Positions 1 to 5,594 of a stretch of 7,514 nucleotides of DNA are shown in pieces. Numbering within the stretch: position 1 is the first letter of the stretch; each line of letters opens with the position of its first letter. The stretch spans positions 1-7,514 of the forward strand of contig JAISTN010000028.1 in NCBI GenBank assembly GCA_031272565.1, in the 5' to 3' direction. Under the pieces are notes generated by a model. That model searched no databases and had not been told where the DNA came from. It was given only the letters and a program-made list of their open reading frames with translations. This DNA is from Bifidobacteriaceae bacterium. Its GTDB lineage: Bacteria > Actinomycetota > Actinomycetes > Actinomycetales > WQXJ01. A program made the position numbers and the translations under genes.

Positions 1-1
1 C

Positions 2-841
<840 letters not shown>

Positions 842-843
842 CC

Positions 844-1113
844 ATGGCCGGCGAGCGCCTGTTGACCGTTGAGATCGCCGACTGGGAGGGCCAGGTCTGG
901 TCCGGCCAGGGCACGTTCTTGACCGCCCCCACGGTGGAAGGATCGGTGGGCGTCTACCCGCGCCATGAACCCTTCCTGGCCCTGTTGGGCAACGGCGAAG
1001 TCAAAGTGGAGCTGCCGGAGGGCGGCGTCTACCGTGCCCGGGTGGAAGGCGGGTTCTTCTCGGTCGATTCCGACATTGTGACGATTGTGACGGACGACGC
1101 CGAGTCGATCTAG
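844..1113 (+). CDS. atpC: ATP synthase F1 subunit epsilon, short form (89 aa)
   Basis: Epsilon subunit of the F1 rotor stalk, which couples the gamma subunit to the c-ring and in longer forms inhibits ATP hydrolysis. The sequence shows the N-terminal beta-sandwich domain: LLTVEIADWEGQVWSG, then the VEGSVGVYPRHEPFLALL segment and the EGGFFSVDSDIVTIVTDDAE ending. The protein stops at 89 residues, directly after this domain, whereas two-domain forms are about 120-140. The C-terminal helical pair that acts as the regulatory arm is therefore absent, as in several other actinobacteria. The ATG at 844 follows the atpD stop by two bases. A ribosome-binding site AGAAGGAA (825-832) lies inside the end of atpD, 11 bases away, which suggests translational coupling. 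It is the last gene of the atp operon. Confidence 0.95.
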   Translation: MAGERLLTVEIADWEGQVWSGQGTFLTAPTVEGSVGVYPRHEPFLALLGNGEVKVELPEGGVYRARVEGGFFSVDSDIVTIVTDDAESI

Positions 1114-1115
1114 CC

Positions 1116-1133
1116 GCGGCCGGGAGTGGCCGT
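1116..1133 (+). terminator. Possible hairpin after the atp operon
   Basis: CGGCC (1117-1121) pairs with GGCCG (1128-1132) around a six-base loop GGGAGT, with one more G-U pair outside. It starts three bases after the atpC stop. There is no T-run after it, so it could be a weak terminator or simply chance pairing in GC-rich DNA. Confidence 0.3.
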
Positions 1134-1187
1134 CGCCAGGCATGACCGAGTGGCGCGGCGGGGGGAAAGGTCCTAGACCGTTTCACG

Positions 1188-1200
1188 GATAATGGCCGGG
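1188..1200 (+). promoter_or_regulatory. Putative leaderless promoter (-10 box) of the GH3 gene
   Basis: GATAAT at 1188-1193 matches five of six bases of the TATAAT -10 consensus in otherwise very GC-rich DNA. The expected transcription start, about seven bases after the hexamer, falls on base 1200, the G of the GTG start codon. No Shine-Dalgarno sequence sits at a usable distance; the nearest purine run, GGGGGAAAGG (1161-1170), is 29 bases upstream. No good TTGACA-like -35 is visible (GAAAGG at the 17-base spacing). The same GATAATGG-N4-GTG arrangement occurs at nucS (3995-4009). Confidence 0.6.
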
Positions 1201-2453
1201 TGGCTCCAACTCACCGCACCCGCACCCTGGCGCTGATCCTGGTTGGCCTGGTCGCGGCCGGCCTGGGCGGCTACGCTGGTTGGACCAGCCTGAAGCCGGG
1301 CCCGGCGGCCGAGGTGTCCGGGGCGACAGCGGCGGCCAGCGAGAACTCAACCCCGCCGGTGGCGGTGACCAGTACGGCGACGGCCACGGCCACACCCACC
1401 CCAAGCGACAAACAGACCCTGCCCAGTCCGGCCCCCGACCAGGCCCAAGCGGCCTTCGACGCCATGAGCCAAGCCGAACGCCTGGGGTTGCTGGTGATGC
1501 CGGCGGTCGATTGTGGCGGCACGGGCGCCGCGGAAGCCTTCATCAGGGACCAGCACATCGGCTCGGTAGTGCTGCTGGGAGACTGCTGGACAGGGGACAC
1601 GGCCAAGGCGGCGGCGGACCGGCTGGTGGCGGCCGGCGGCTCCAGTCTGATCGTGGCGGCCGACCAGGAAGGCGGCCAGGTCCAACGCGTCAAGGGCGGG
1701 GGCGTCGACACCATCCCGGCCGGAACCGACCAGGGGACGATGTCGCCCGCCGACTTGCAACAGGCCGCCCAGGGCTGGGGTGAGCAACTACTGGCCGCCG
1801 GGATCAACTTCGACCTGGCGCCGGTGACCGACACCGTGGAGGACAACCGGGGGTCCAACGCACCGATCGGCGCGCTGAAGCGGGACTACGGCCTGGATGC
1901 GGCCGGTAACGGCGAACACGCCGCCGCCTTCGTGGCTGGCATGAAAGCGGCCGGGGTTGGCACGTCCCTGAAACACTTCCCGGGGTTGGGCCGGGTGACC
2001 GGTAACACCGACTACACCACGGACGGGATTGTGGACACGGCCACCACGGCCGATGACGCCGCGGTGACGGCCTTCCGTACGGCACTGCAGGCGAGTCCGA
2101 CAGCGGTCATGATGGCGGTGGCGACCTACCAGCAGCTTGACCCGGACCAGCCGGCCGCCTTCTCGAAGGCGGTTGTGACGGACCTGCTGCGCGGCCAACT
2201 GGGGTGGGACGGCCTGGTGCTGTCCGATTCCCTGACCGCGCAAGCGGTGGTACACGTGCCGGCCAAGGACCGGGCGGTCAAGTTCATCCAGGCCGGCGGT
2301 GACATTGCCCTGTTCGGCTCGGTGGCGGACGCCCAGGCCGCCTTGGATGGCCTGGTGGCGGCGGTGGCCGCCGATGCCGACCTGGCGGCCCAAGCGGACG
2401 CGGCCGCGCTGCGGGTGCTGCGGGCCAAGGTGGAACTGGGACTGCTGGACTAA
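1200..2453 (+). CDS. Glycoside hydrolase family 3 protein, NagZ-like, membrane-anchored or secreted (417 aa)
   Basis: Likely hydrolyses beta-linked N-acetylhexosamine or a related sugar of cell-wall material outside the membrane. Residues 9-29 form one hydrophobic segment after a basic start (THRTRT), so the protein is exported or anchored. No lipobox cysteine is present. Residues ~36-80 are a Ser/Thr/Pro/Ala linker. The GH3 TIM barrel follows: PAVDCGGTG (101-109), DQEGGQVQRV (155-164), INFDLAPVTDT (202-212), NAPIGALKRDYG (220-231), KHFPGLGRVTGNTD (258-271) and GLVLSDSL (338-345), where Asp343 is the expected nucleophile. Odd points: KHFPGLG replaces the usual KHFPGHG, and the Asp-Ser-His acid/base loop of NagZ is replaced by GNTD, so the mechanism or substrate may differ. 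The GTG start at 1200 was chosen because it begins the signal-anchor and sits seven bases after a -10 box; an ATG at 1192 is out of frame. The gene converges on the minus-strand gene ending at 2512. Confidence 0.9.
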   Translation: MAPTHRTRTLALILVGLVAAGLGGYAGWTSLKPGPAAEVSGATAAASENSTPPVAVTSTATATATPTPSDKQTLPSPAPDQAQAAFDAMSQAERLGLLVMPAVDCGGTGAAEAFIRDQHIGSVVLLGDCWTGDTAKAAADRLVAAGGSSLIVAADQEGGQVQRVKGGGVDTIPAGTDQGTMSPADLQQAAQGWGEQLLAAGINFDLAPVTDTVEDNRGSNAPIGALKRDYGLDAAGNGEHAAAFVAGMKAAGVGTSLKHFPGLGRVTGNTDYTTDGIVDTATTADDAAVTAFRTALQASPTAVMMAVATYQQLDPDQPAAFSKAVVTDLLRGQLGWDGLVLSDSLTAQAVVHVPAKDRAVKFIQAGGDIALFGSVADAQAALDGLVAAVAADADLAAQADAAALRVLRAKVELGLLD

Positions 2454-2471
2454 GCGTCGGCCAAGTTTGGG

Positions 2472-2488
2472 TCGCGGCGGGGCCGCGG
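2472..2488. terminator. Hairpin between convergent genes
   Basis: CGCGGC (2473-2478) pairs perfectly with GCCGCG (2482-2487) around a GGG loop, inside the 58-base gap between the stops of the GH3 gene (plus) and the membrane-protein gene (minus). This is the right place for a bidirectional terminator. No T-run flanks it on either strand, so the call rests on position and symmetry. Confidence 0.4.
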
Positions 2489-2511
2489 TGCGGGAGGCAA
2501 GTCGGTCAGTT

Positions 2512-3984
2512 CTAAGGCAGATACTCAACCGTGTCGGCCACCGCCGTGTTCGACATGAACTTGGCCACGCAGTGGTCGCGGTCCCAGCCCTCCGCCACGC
2601 ACCAGTCCAGGATGGGCTGGGCCTGGGCCGCCGTCGGTTCGCCGGCCAGGGTGACCCAGAACTGGTGCCCGGTGGTGAAATTGGGCCAGTCTTCCGAATC
2701 GAGCAGCACGGCGGTGGGATAGCGGGCCTTGTAGGAGGCGAACTCGTGCCAGATCTCCTCATAGGTCCAGGTCTTGCCCTCGGCCTCCAGGCCTAGATAC
2801 TTCGACGACACCTGGGGTGACCAAGTGCCCACCAGGTTGGCGTTGGTGTACTCCACGTCCAGGGCGGCCTGGCGCTGCAAGCGGTGCAGCCAAGGGTCAT
2901 CGGCGCTGCCAACTACCACTGGGCCGCCATCGGGCACCATCGTGGACACGTAGGCGGTGGCGAGGAACGGGCCGGCCAGGTCGGTGGCGCCCTGGCCAAT
3001 CGGAGCCATCGAGTCGGTCAACGACTTGAGGTCCAGCGTGACCTGCCCGTTGGCGTCGACCTGGTACGGCCCCTGCGACAGGTTGGCCCAGCCGACGGGC
3101 CCAAAGGCGTCGCTGATCAGGACCGACAACGGTTCGGGTAAGGTGTCGCCGCTGCCGGCCAGCGGGCAGGTGCTGGTGAAGGTGACGGTGACGTTGGGTC
3201 CCGCGGCGGTCAGGCTGAACTTGTCCACGGTCGCCTTGGGCGCGGTGGTGCAGGGTTCCGGGCTAGGTGATGGGCTGGGGCTAGGTGAGGGTTCCTCGGA
3301 CGGCTCCGGGGACGGTTCGTCCGATGCCGCCTGACTGGCCGAGGGCTCCGGGGACGGTTCGTCCGATGCCGCCTGGGTGGCGTCCGGGTCCTCGTCTTCG
3401 GCTTGACCGGTCGGCTGGTCCTGCGCCGTGGCGTCGTCTTCGCCGCGCAGCAGGAACCACCAGGTGGCGGCGCCCGCCCCGCCGCCGACCACCAGGACGA
3501 TGGCGACGATCAGGGCCACCAGCTTGCCGGTGGAGCCTTTGGTTGGGGGTTTGGCCGCCTGGCCTGTTTGATTCGGTTGCAACGGTTGGGCCGGCTGGGC
3601 CGGCTGGTAGGCGCCGGGCGGCTGGGCGGCTGAGGCCGACAGCGGCGCTAAGGCCGACAGCGGCACTGAGGCCGGCTGACCGTACGGCTGGTATTGGGGA
3701 CCGACCGGCAGGCCAGGGCCGGACGCCGCCGCAGTGTCCGCCGGCGGAGCCGGCGGTGGGGGCGGCGCCAAGTGGGGGGCGGCCGGCAGGGGCGTGGTGG
3801 GACGCAGCACGGTGGGGTCGGTTTGCGGCGGGGTGTCCGCCCCCAGCGGGGCCGGCCCGGCGCCCGCGGCCGGCACTGATGAAGCCGGCTTGTCGGCCGC
3901 TTGCGGCCCCTTGACGCTGACGCGCGGTGGCGGTGGACGCCAACCGGGCGGCGGTGGCGGGGGCGGCGGCAGCGGTGAACTCAT
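2512..3984 (-). CDS. Proline-rich single-pass membrane protein with an extracytoplasmic Cys-containing C-terminal domain (490 aa)
   Basis: I do not recognise a named family. Order of parts: an N-terminal low-complexity region rich in Pro, Ala and Gln (1-150), starting with [13 protein letters not shown]; one transmembrane helix (~154-179, ending TWWFLLR); an acidic Ser/Pro/Glu linker (181-243) with repeated SDEPSPEPS and SPSPSPSP; a beta-rich domain (245-~350) with Cys245 and Cys273; and a C-terminal domain (~405-490) with [27 protein letters not shown] and Cys462/Cys472. The basic side of the helix (KGSTGK) suggests the Pro-rich part is cytoplasmic and the C-terminus outside, where each cysteine pair could form a disulfide. 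The C-terminal part, with its WVT...AxxxLxWC pattern, recalls small SPOR-like domains on actinobacterial envelope proteins; this is an inference from pattern only. The ATG at 3984 is preferred; a TTG at 3993 would add three residues. Divergent from nucS. Likely a surface or wall-associated protein. Confidence 0.8.
   Translation of the reverse strand: MSSPLPPPPPPPPGWRPPPPRVSVKGPQAADKPASSVPAAGAGPAPLGADTPPQTDPTVLRPTTPLPAAPHLAPPPPPAPPADTAAASGPGLPVGPQYQPYGQPASVPLSALAPLSASAAQPPGAYQPAQPAQPLQPNQTGQAAKPPTKGSTGKLVALIVAIVLVVGGGAGAATWWFLLRGEDDATAQDQPTGQAEDEDPDATQAASDEPSPEPSASQAASDEPSPEPSEEPSPSPSPSPSPEPCTTAPKATVDKFSLTAAGPNVTVTFTSTCPLAGSGDTLPEPLSVLISDAFGPVGWANLSQGPYQVDANGQVTLDLKSLTDSMAPIGQGATDLAGPFLATAYVSTMVPDGGPVVVGSADDPWLHRLQRQAALDVEYTNANLVGTWSPQVSSKYLGLEAEGKTWTYEEIWHEFASYKARYPTAVLLDSEDWPNFTTGHQFWVTLAGEPTAAQAQPILDWCVAEGWDRDHCVAKFMSNTAVADTVEYLP
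3302..3375. repeat. Tandem repeat, 42-bp period, in the membrane-protein linker
   Basis: An identical 32-bp block occupies 3302-3333 and 3344-3375, offset by 42 bp (14 codons). On the minus strand it encodes two copies of [12 protein letters not shown] in the extracytoplasmic linker. It keeps frame, so copy-number change would lengthen or shorten the stalk without breaking the gene. Next to it (about 3260-3295) the simple Ser-Pro repeat is encoded by GGGCTAGGTGA-type units. Confidence 0.9.
3633..3664. repeat. Short 18-bp repeat in the proline-rich N-terminal region
   Basis: AGGCCGACAGCGGC occurs at 3633-3646 and 3651-3664. The 18-bp period encodes the hexapeptides PLSALA and PLSASA on the minus strand. 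A similar GGGCCGGCTG duplication just left of it (about 3594-3613) encodes PAQPAQP. Both mark the low-complexity, slippage-prone nature of the cytoplasmic tail. Confidence 0.7.
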
Positions 3985-4002
3985 GGATAACAACGATAAT
4001 GG
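3984..4002 (-). promoter_or_regulatory. Possible minus-strand -10 element for the membrane-protein gene
   Basis: Read on the minus strand, CATTAT (4002 to 3997) matches four of six -10 consensus bases. It overlaps the plus-strand GATAAT of nucS. A start seven bases on (about 3990) would leave a leader of only about six bases before the ATG at 3984, with no room for a Shine-Dalgarno site. Two direct copies of TTATC (in TTATCG and TTATCC) occur here. Weak evidence; positional. Confidence 0.35.
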
Positions 4003-4007
4003 TCCGG
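3995..4007 (+). promoter_or_regulatory. Putative leaderless promoter (-10 box) of nucS
   Basis: GATAAT at 3995-4000 is followed seven bases later by the GTG start of nucS at 4007, the same sequence and spacing as in front of the GH3 gene. No Shine-Dalgarno site precedes the GTG. The 22-base divergent gap is too small for a conventional leader in both directions. No convincing -35 is seen; the 17-base spacing gives GCGGTG, inside the neighbouring coding region. Confidence 0.6.
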
Positions 4008-4702
4008 TGCGTACCGTGATTGCCCGCTGTGGCGTGGACTACTCCGGCCGGCTGACGGCGCACCTGGACCCGGCCCGGCGTTTGCTGATCCTGAAGGCCG
4101 ATGGCTCGGTGCTGGTCCACTCCGACGGCGGTTCCTACAAGCCGCTCAACTGGATGAACCCGCCCTGCACATTCAAGGTCCAAGACCCGGCGCCGGAAGA
4201 GGCCCAAGCCGGCGTGACCGAGATCTGGCTGGTGCGCCACACCAAGACCGACGACCAGTTGCGGATCCAGATCTACGAGGTGCTACAAGATTCGACAGTG
4301 GAACTGGGCCCGGACCCGGGCCTGGTCAAGGACGGCGTGGAGGCCCACCTGCAGCGCCTGCTGGCCGAACAAGTAGGGCTGGTGGGAGACGGGCTGCGGC
4401 TGATCCAGCGGGAATACCCCACCGCCATCGGGCCGGTTGACCTGCTGTTGCGTGACCCGGCTGGCGGCACGGTGGCGGTGGAAGTCAAGCGGCGGGGCGA
4501 AATCGACGGCGTGGAACAGTTGACCCGCTACGTGGCGCTGTTGGACCGCGACCCCGCCCTGGGCCCGGTGCGGGGCGTCTTCGCCGCCCAGGTGATCAAG
4601 CCCCAGGCGCGGGTCTTGGCCGAGGACCGTGGCCTGGCCTGCCTGGTCTTGGACTACGACGCCATGCGCGGCCTGGAGGACCCCGGCTTGAGACTGTTCT
4701 AG
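4007..4702 (+). CDS. nucS: Endonuclease NucS (EndoMS), mismatch-specific (231 aa)
   Basis: NucS cuts both DNA strands at mismatches and provides the non-canonical mismatch repair of actinobacteria, which lack MutS/MutL. It works in the cytoplasm with the replication clamp. Visible: N-terminal dimerisation/DNA-binding domain ([37 protein letters not shown], residues 4-53), a linker, then a PD-(D/E)XK nuclease domain from ~105: [14 protein letters not shown] (135-148, Asp144), [20 protein letters not shown] (156-175) with Glu159 and Lys161 as the ExK pair and Gln171. The last residues, GLRLF, fit the C-terminal beta-clamp-binding tail known for actinobacterial NucS. Length matches the family (about 220-230). 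The GTG at 4007 gives the conserved MRxVIARC start; the frame stays open upstream to 3734, but that part is antisense low-complexity. nucS near the atp operon is a common actinobacterial arrangement. Confidence 0.95.
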   Translation: MRTVIARCGVDYSGRLTAHLDPARRLLILKADGSVLVHSDGGSYKPLNWMNPPCTFKVQDPAPEEAQAGVTEIWLVRHTKTDDQLRIQIYEVLQDSTVELGPDPGLVKDGVEAHLQRLLAEQVGLVGDGLRLIQREYPTAIGPVDLLLRDPAGGTVAVEVKRRGEIDGVEQLTRYVALLDRDPALGPVRGVFAAQVIKPQARVLAEDRGLACLVLDYDAMRGLEDPGLRLF

Positions 4703-4758
4703 GCCGGCCGGCCGCGCGGCAACCGGCGGCTGGTCGGGGCCGGTACCATGCCCGGGCC

Positions 4759-4772
4759 GTGACCTTGGTCAC
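4759..4772. promoter_or_regulatory. Inverted repeat, operator-like
   Basis: GTGACC (4759-4764) and GGTCAC (4767-4772) are perfect inverted copies with a two-base TT spacer. The size and symmetry suit binding of a dimeric regulator. It lies about ten bases after the -10-like TACCAT (4744-4749), where a repressor would block initiation. No regulator gene is in the window, so the function is a guess. Confidence 0.35.
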
Positions 4773-4871
4773 AGACTGGGATCAACTTGCCGCCCTGACC
4801 TGGGGTGATACCGGCTGGGCCGGGTTTGGTCCCAGTTGGCCCGTGGCAGGATGACGCTATCGGTTCGGCCT

Positions 4872-4939
4872 GGAGCCGCGGGTTATTTCTCCGTCTCCTT
4901 CTCTCTCAGACCTGCGGCTCCGGCCGGATCCGGCCTTTC
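4872..4939 (+). promoter_or_regulatory. Large stem-loop with pyrimidine loop plus adjacent GC hairpin (leader element or small RNA)
   Basis: GGAGCCGCGGGT (4872-4883) pairs with ACCTGCGGCTCC (4910-4921): twelve pairs, one of them G-U. The 26-base loop (4884-4909) is almost wholly C/T and contains CTCC twice. Directly after the stem, GGCCGGATCCGGCC (4922-4935) is a perfect palindrome followed by TTTC, resembling a short intrinsic terminator. Loop bases 4894-4899 (TCTCCT) can pair with the Shine-Dalgarno sequence GGGAGG (4962-4967) of the next ORF. Either a small RNA of about 70 bases ending at the TTT, or a leader that controls the downstream ORF, would explain this. The stem is seen directly; the roles are inferred. 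Confidence 0.4.
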
Positions 4940-4961
4940 AATCCACCGCCACCAGGTCCCT

Positions 4962-4969
4962 GGGAGGGG
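4962..4969 (+). promoter_or_regulatory. Strong Shine-Dalgarno site setting the TTG start of the small ORF
   Basis: GGGAGGGG lies eight bases (from the end of GGAGG) before the TTG at 4976. It is the best ribosome-binding site in this stretch and is the reason for choosing TTG over the GTG at 4805. Confidence 0.6.
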
Positions 4970-4975
4970 CTCGCC

Positions 4976-5422
4976 TTGAGCATTACGACCTATCCGCTGC
5001 CCCTCGCCGTGGGGTTGCCGGCTGGCCTGCGGGCTGTTATCCCGGGCCGGCCGGTGCGGGCAGCCAGCGGAGCCTCGCTCACCCTGCCTGGCGGCCAAGA
5101 GGGCGGCCCGGAGGCCGGCCAGGCGGCCAGCCCGCTGGCGCCGGCCGCCACAACTTGGCCCGCGGCGCCGGCCCCAACGCCCGTCACCCCGGCCACCGGC
5201 TGCCGCCGGGTCGCGCTGGCCGTCAAACAGGCGGCCGCCGGGCCCAAGCCCCCGGCCCTCAAGATCAAACTGCATGAAGGCCCGGCCGTCTGGGTCAGGG
5301 TGGAGTTCCCGGCGTTGGACCTACTACCGGCTGCGGGTGGCGGAGCGGGGGCGGATGACCCTGATCCTTACGCGCTGATCGCCACCCTGCCCCAAGAACG
5401 CCTCGCGCTGATGACGGTTTGA
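4976..5422 (+). CDS. Hypothetical Ala/Pro-rich protein (148 aa)
   Basis: Not recognised. From the TTG start the protein begins LSITTYPLPLAVGLPAGLRAVIP (read in two parts: LSITTYPLPLAV, then GLPAGLRAVIP). A low-complexity middle (~38-75) rich in Ala, Pro and Gly follows, then a more ordered C-terminal part: RRVALAVKQAA (77-87), ALKIKLHEGPAVWVRVEFPAL (94-114 region, alternating hydrophobic residues typical of beta strands) and a tail DPYALIATLPQERLALMTV. There is no clear signal peptide, transmembrane helix or catalytic motif. Third codon positions are G/C-rich, consistent with coding. The frame is also open from a GTG at 4805 (205 aa), but that start lacks a ribosome-binding site and would include the large stem-loop. 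It precedes ftsK by 169 bases on the same strand. A spurious ORF cannot be excluded. Confidence 0.5.
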   Translation: MSITTYPLPLAVGLPAGLRAVIPGRPVRAASGASLTLPGGQEGGPEAGQAASPLAPAATTWPAAPAPTPVTPATGCRRVALAVKQAAAGPKPPALKIKLHEGPAVWVRVEFPALDLLPAAGGGAGADDPDPYALIATLPQERLALMTV

Positions 5423-5423
5423 C

Positions 5424-5476
5424 GGCCCCGGGGGCCAACTGGGCAGGCACTGGCTAGGCCTCACGCTGGGTGAGGC
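5424..5476 (+). terminator. Two hairpins after the small ORF
   Basis: GGCCCC (5424-5429) and GGGGCC (5431-5436) form a tight inverted repeat two bases after the stop. GCCTCAC (5458-5464) and GTGAGGC (5470-5476) form a seven-pair stem with a five-base loop. Neither is followed by a T-run, so they are terminator-like only by position. They separate the small ORF from ftsK. Confidence 0.4.
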
Positions 5477-5579
5477 GGGCGGCAGCGGCGGCCTAAGCGA
5501 GCTTGGCGGGCTGGGCGGTGCGCCTCCCCGCGCCGGGCGGTGGCTCCAGTTAACCTGAGAGGGTCATTCCCATCGTCAC

Positions 5580-5594
5580 AAGGAGCCAGCCACG
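5580..5594 (+). promoter_or_regulatory. Ribosome-binding site of ftsK followed by an ACG codon
   Basis: AAGGAG (5580-5585) is a near-perfect Shine-Dalgarno site. Six bases later stands ACG (5592-5594) in the ftsK frame, where ATG would be expected. The in-frame stop upstream is TGA at 5556-5558, and no ATG, GTG or TTG lies between it and the ATG at 5772. This site decides the annotated start. Confidence 0.65.

Larger units (their letters stand above)
4703..4975. other. Non-coding gap between nucS and the small ORF
   Basis: It holds GC palindromes just after nucS (GGCCGGCCGGCC at 4702-4713, then GCCGCGCGGC at 4711-4720) that could form a terminator-like structure without a T-run. After these come a TACCAT -10-like hexamer (4744-4749), an operator-like inverted repeat (4759-4772) and a large stem-loop (4872-4921). 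The downstream frame is open back to a GTG at 4805, but that GTG has no ribosome-binding site and the stretch shows no recognisable protein, so I treat it as mainly regulatory. Confidence 0.5.

Noticed and set aside
1788..2762. Minus-strand open frame of 324 codons across the GH3 gene and the end of the membrane-protein gene
   Set aside because: Its sequence is Arg/Gly-rich low complexity and it crosses two well-supported genes.
3260..3375. CRISPR-like or mobile repeat array
   Set aside because: The repeats are in-frame coding units of a Ser/Pro/Glu linker with no spacers, palindromic ends or target duplication.
3734..4006. Upstream extension of nucS giving a 322-residue protein
   Set aside because: The extra 91 residues are Gly-rich antisense of the polyproline region; NucS homologues start at MRxVIARC, matching the GTG at 4007.
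3281..4240. Minus-strand open frame of 319 codons across nucS and the membrane-protein gene
   Set aside because: Overlaps two real genes; composition is a typical shadow of Pro/Ala-coding DNA.
4805..4975. GTG at 4805 as start of a 205-residue version of the small ORF
   Set aside because: No Shine-Dalgarno site; the added residues show no pattern and the DNA is dominated by the stem-loop. Conservation data could overturn this.
4883..5275. Minus-strand frame of 130 codons opposite the small ORF
   Set aside because: Gly/Arg-rich with no ribosome-binding site; it would also include one arm of the stem-loop. Kept only as a weak alternative to the plus-strand ORF.
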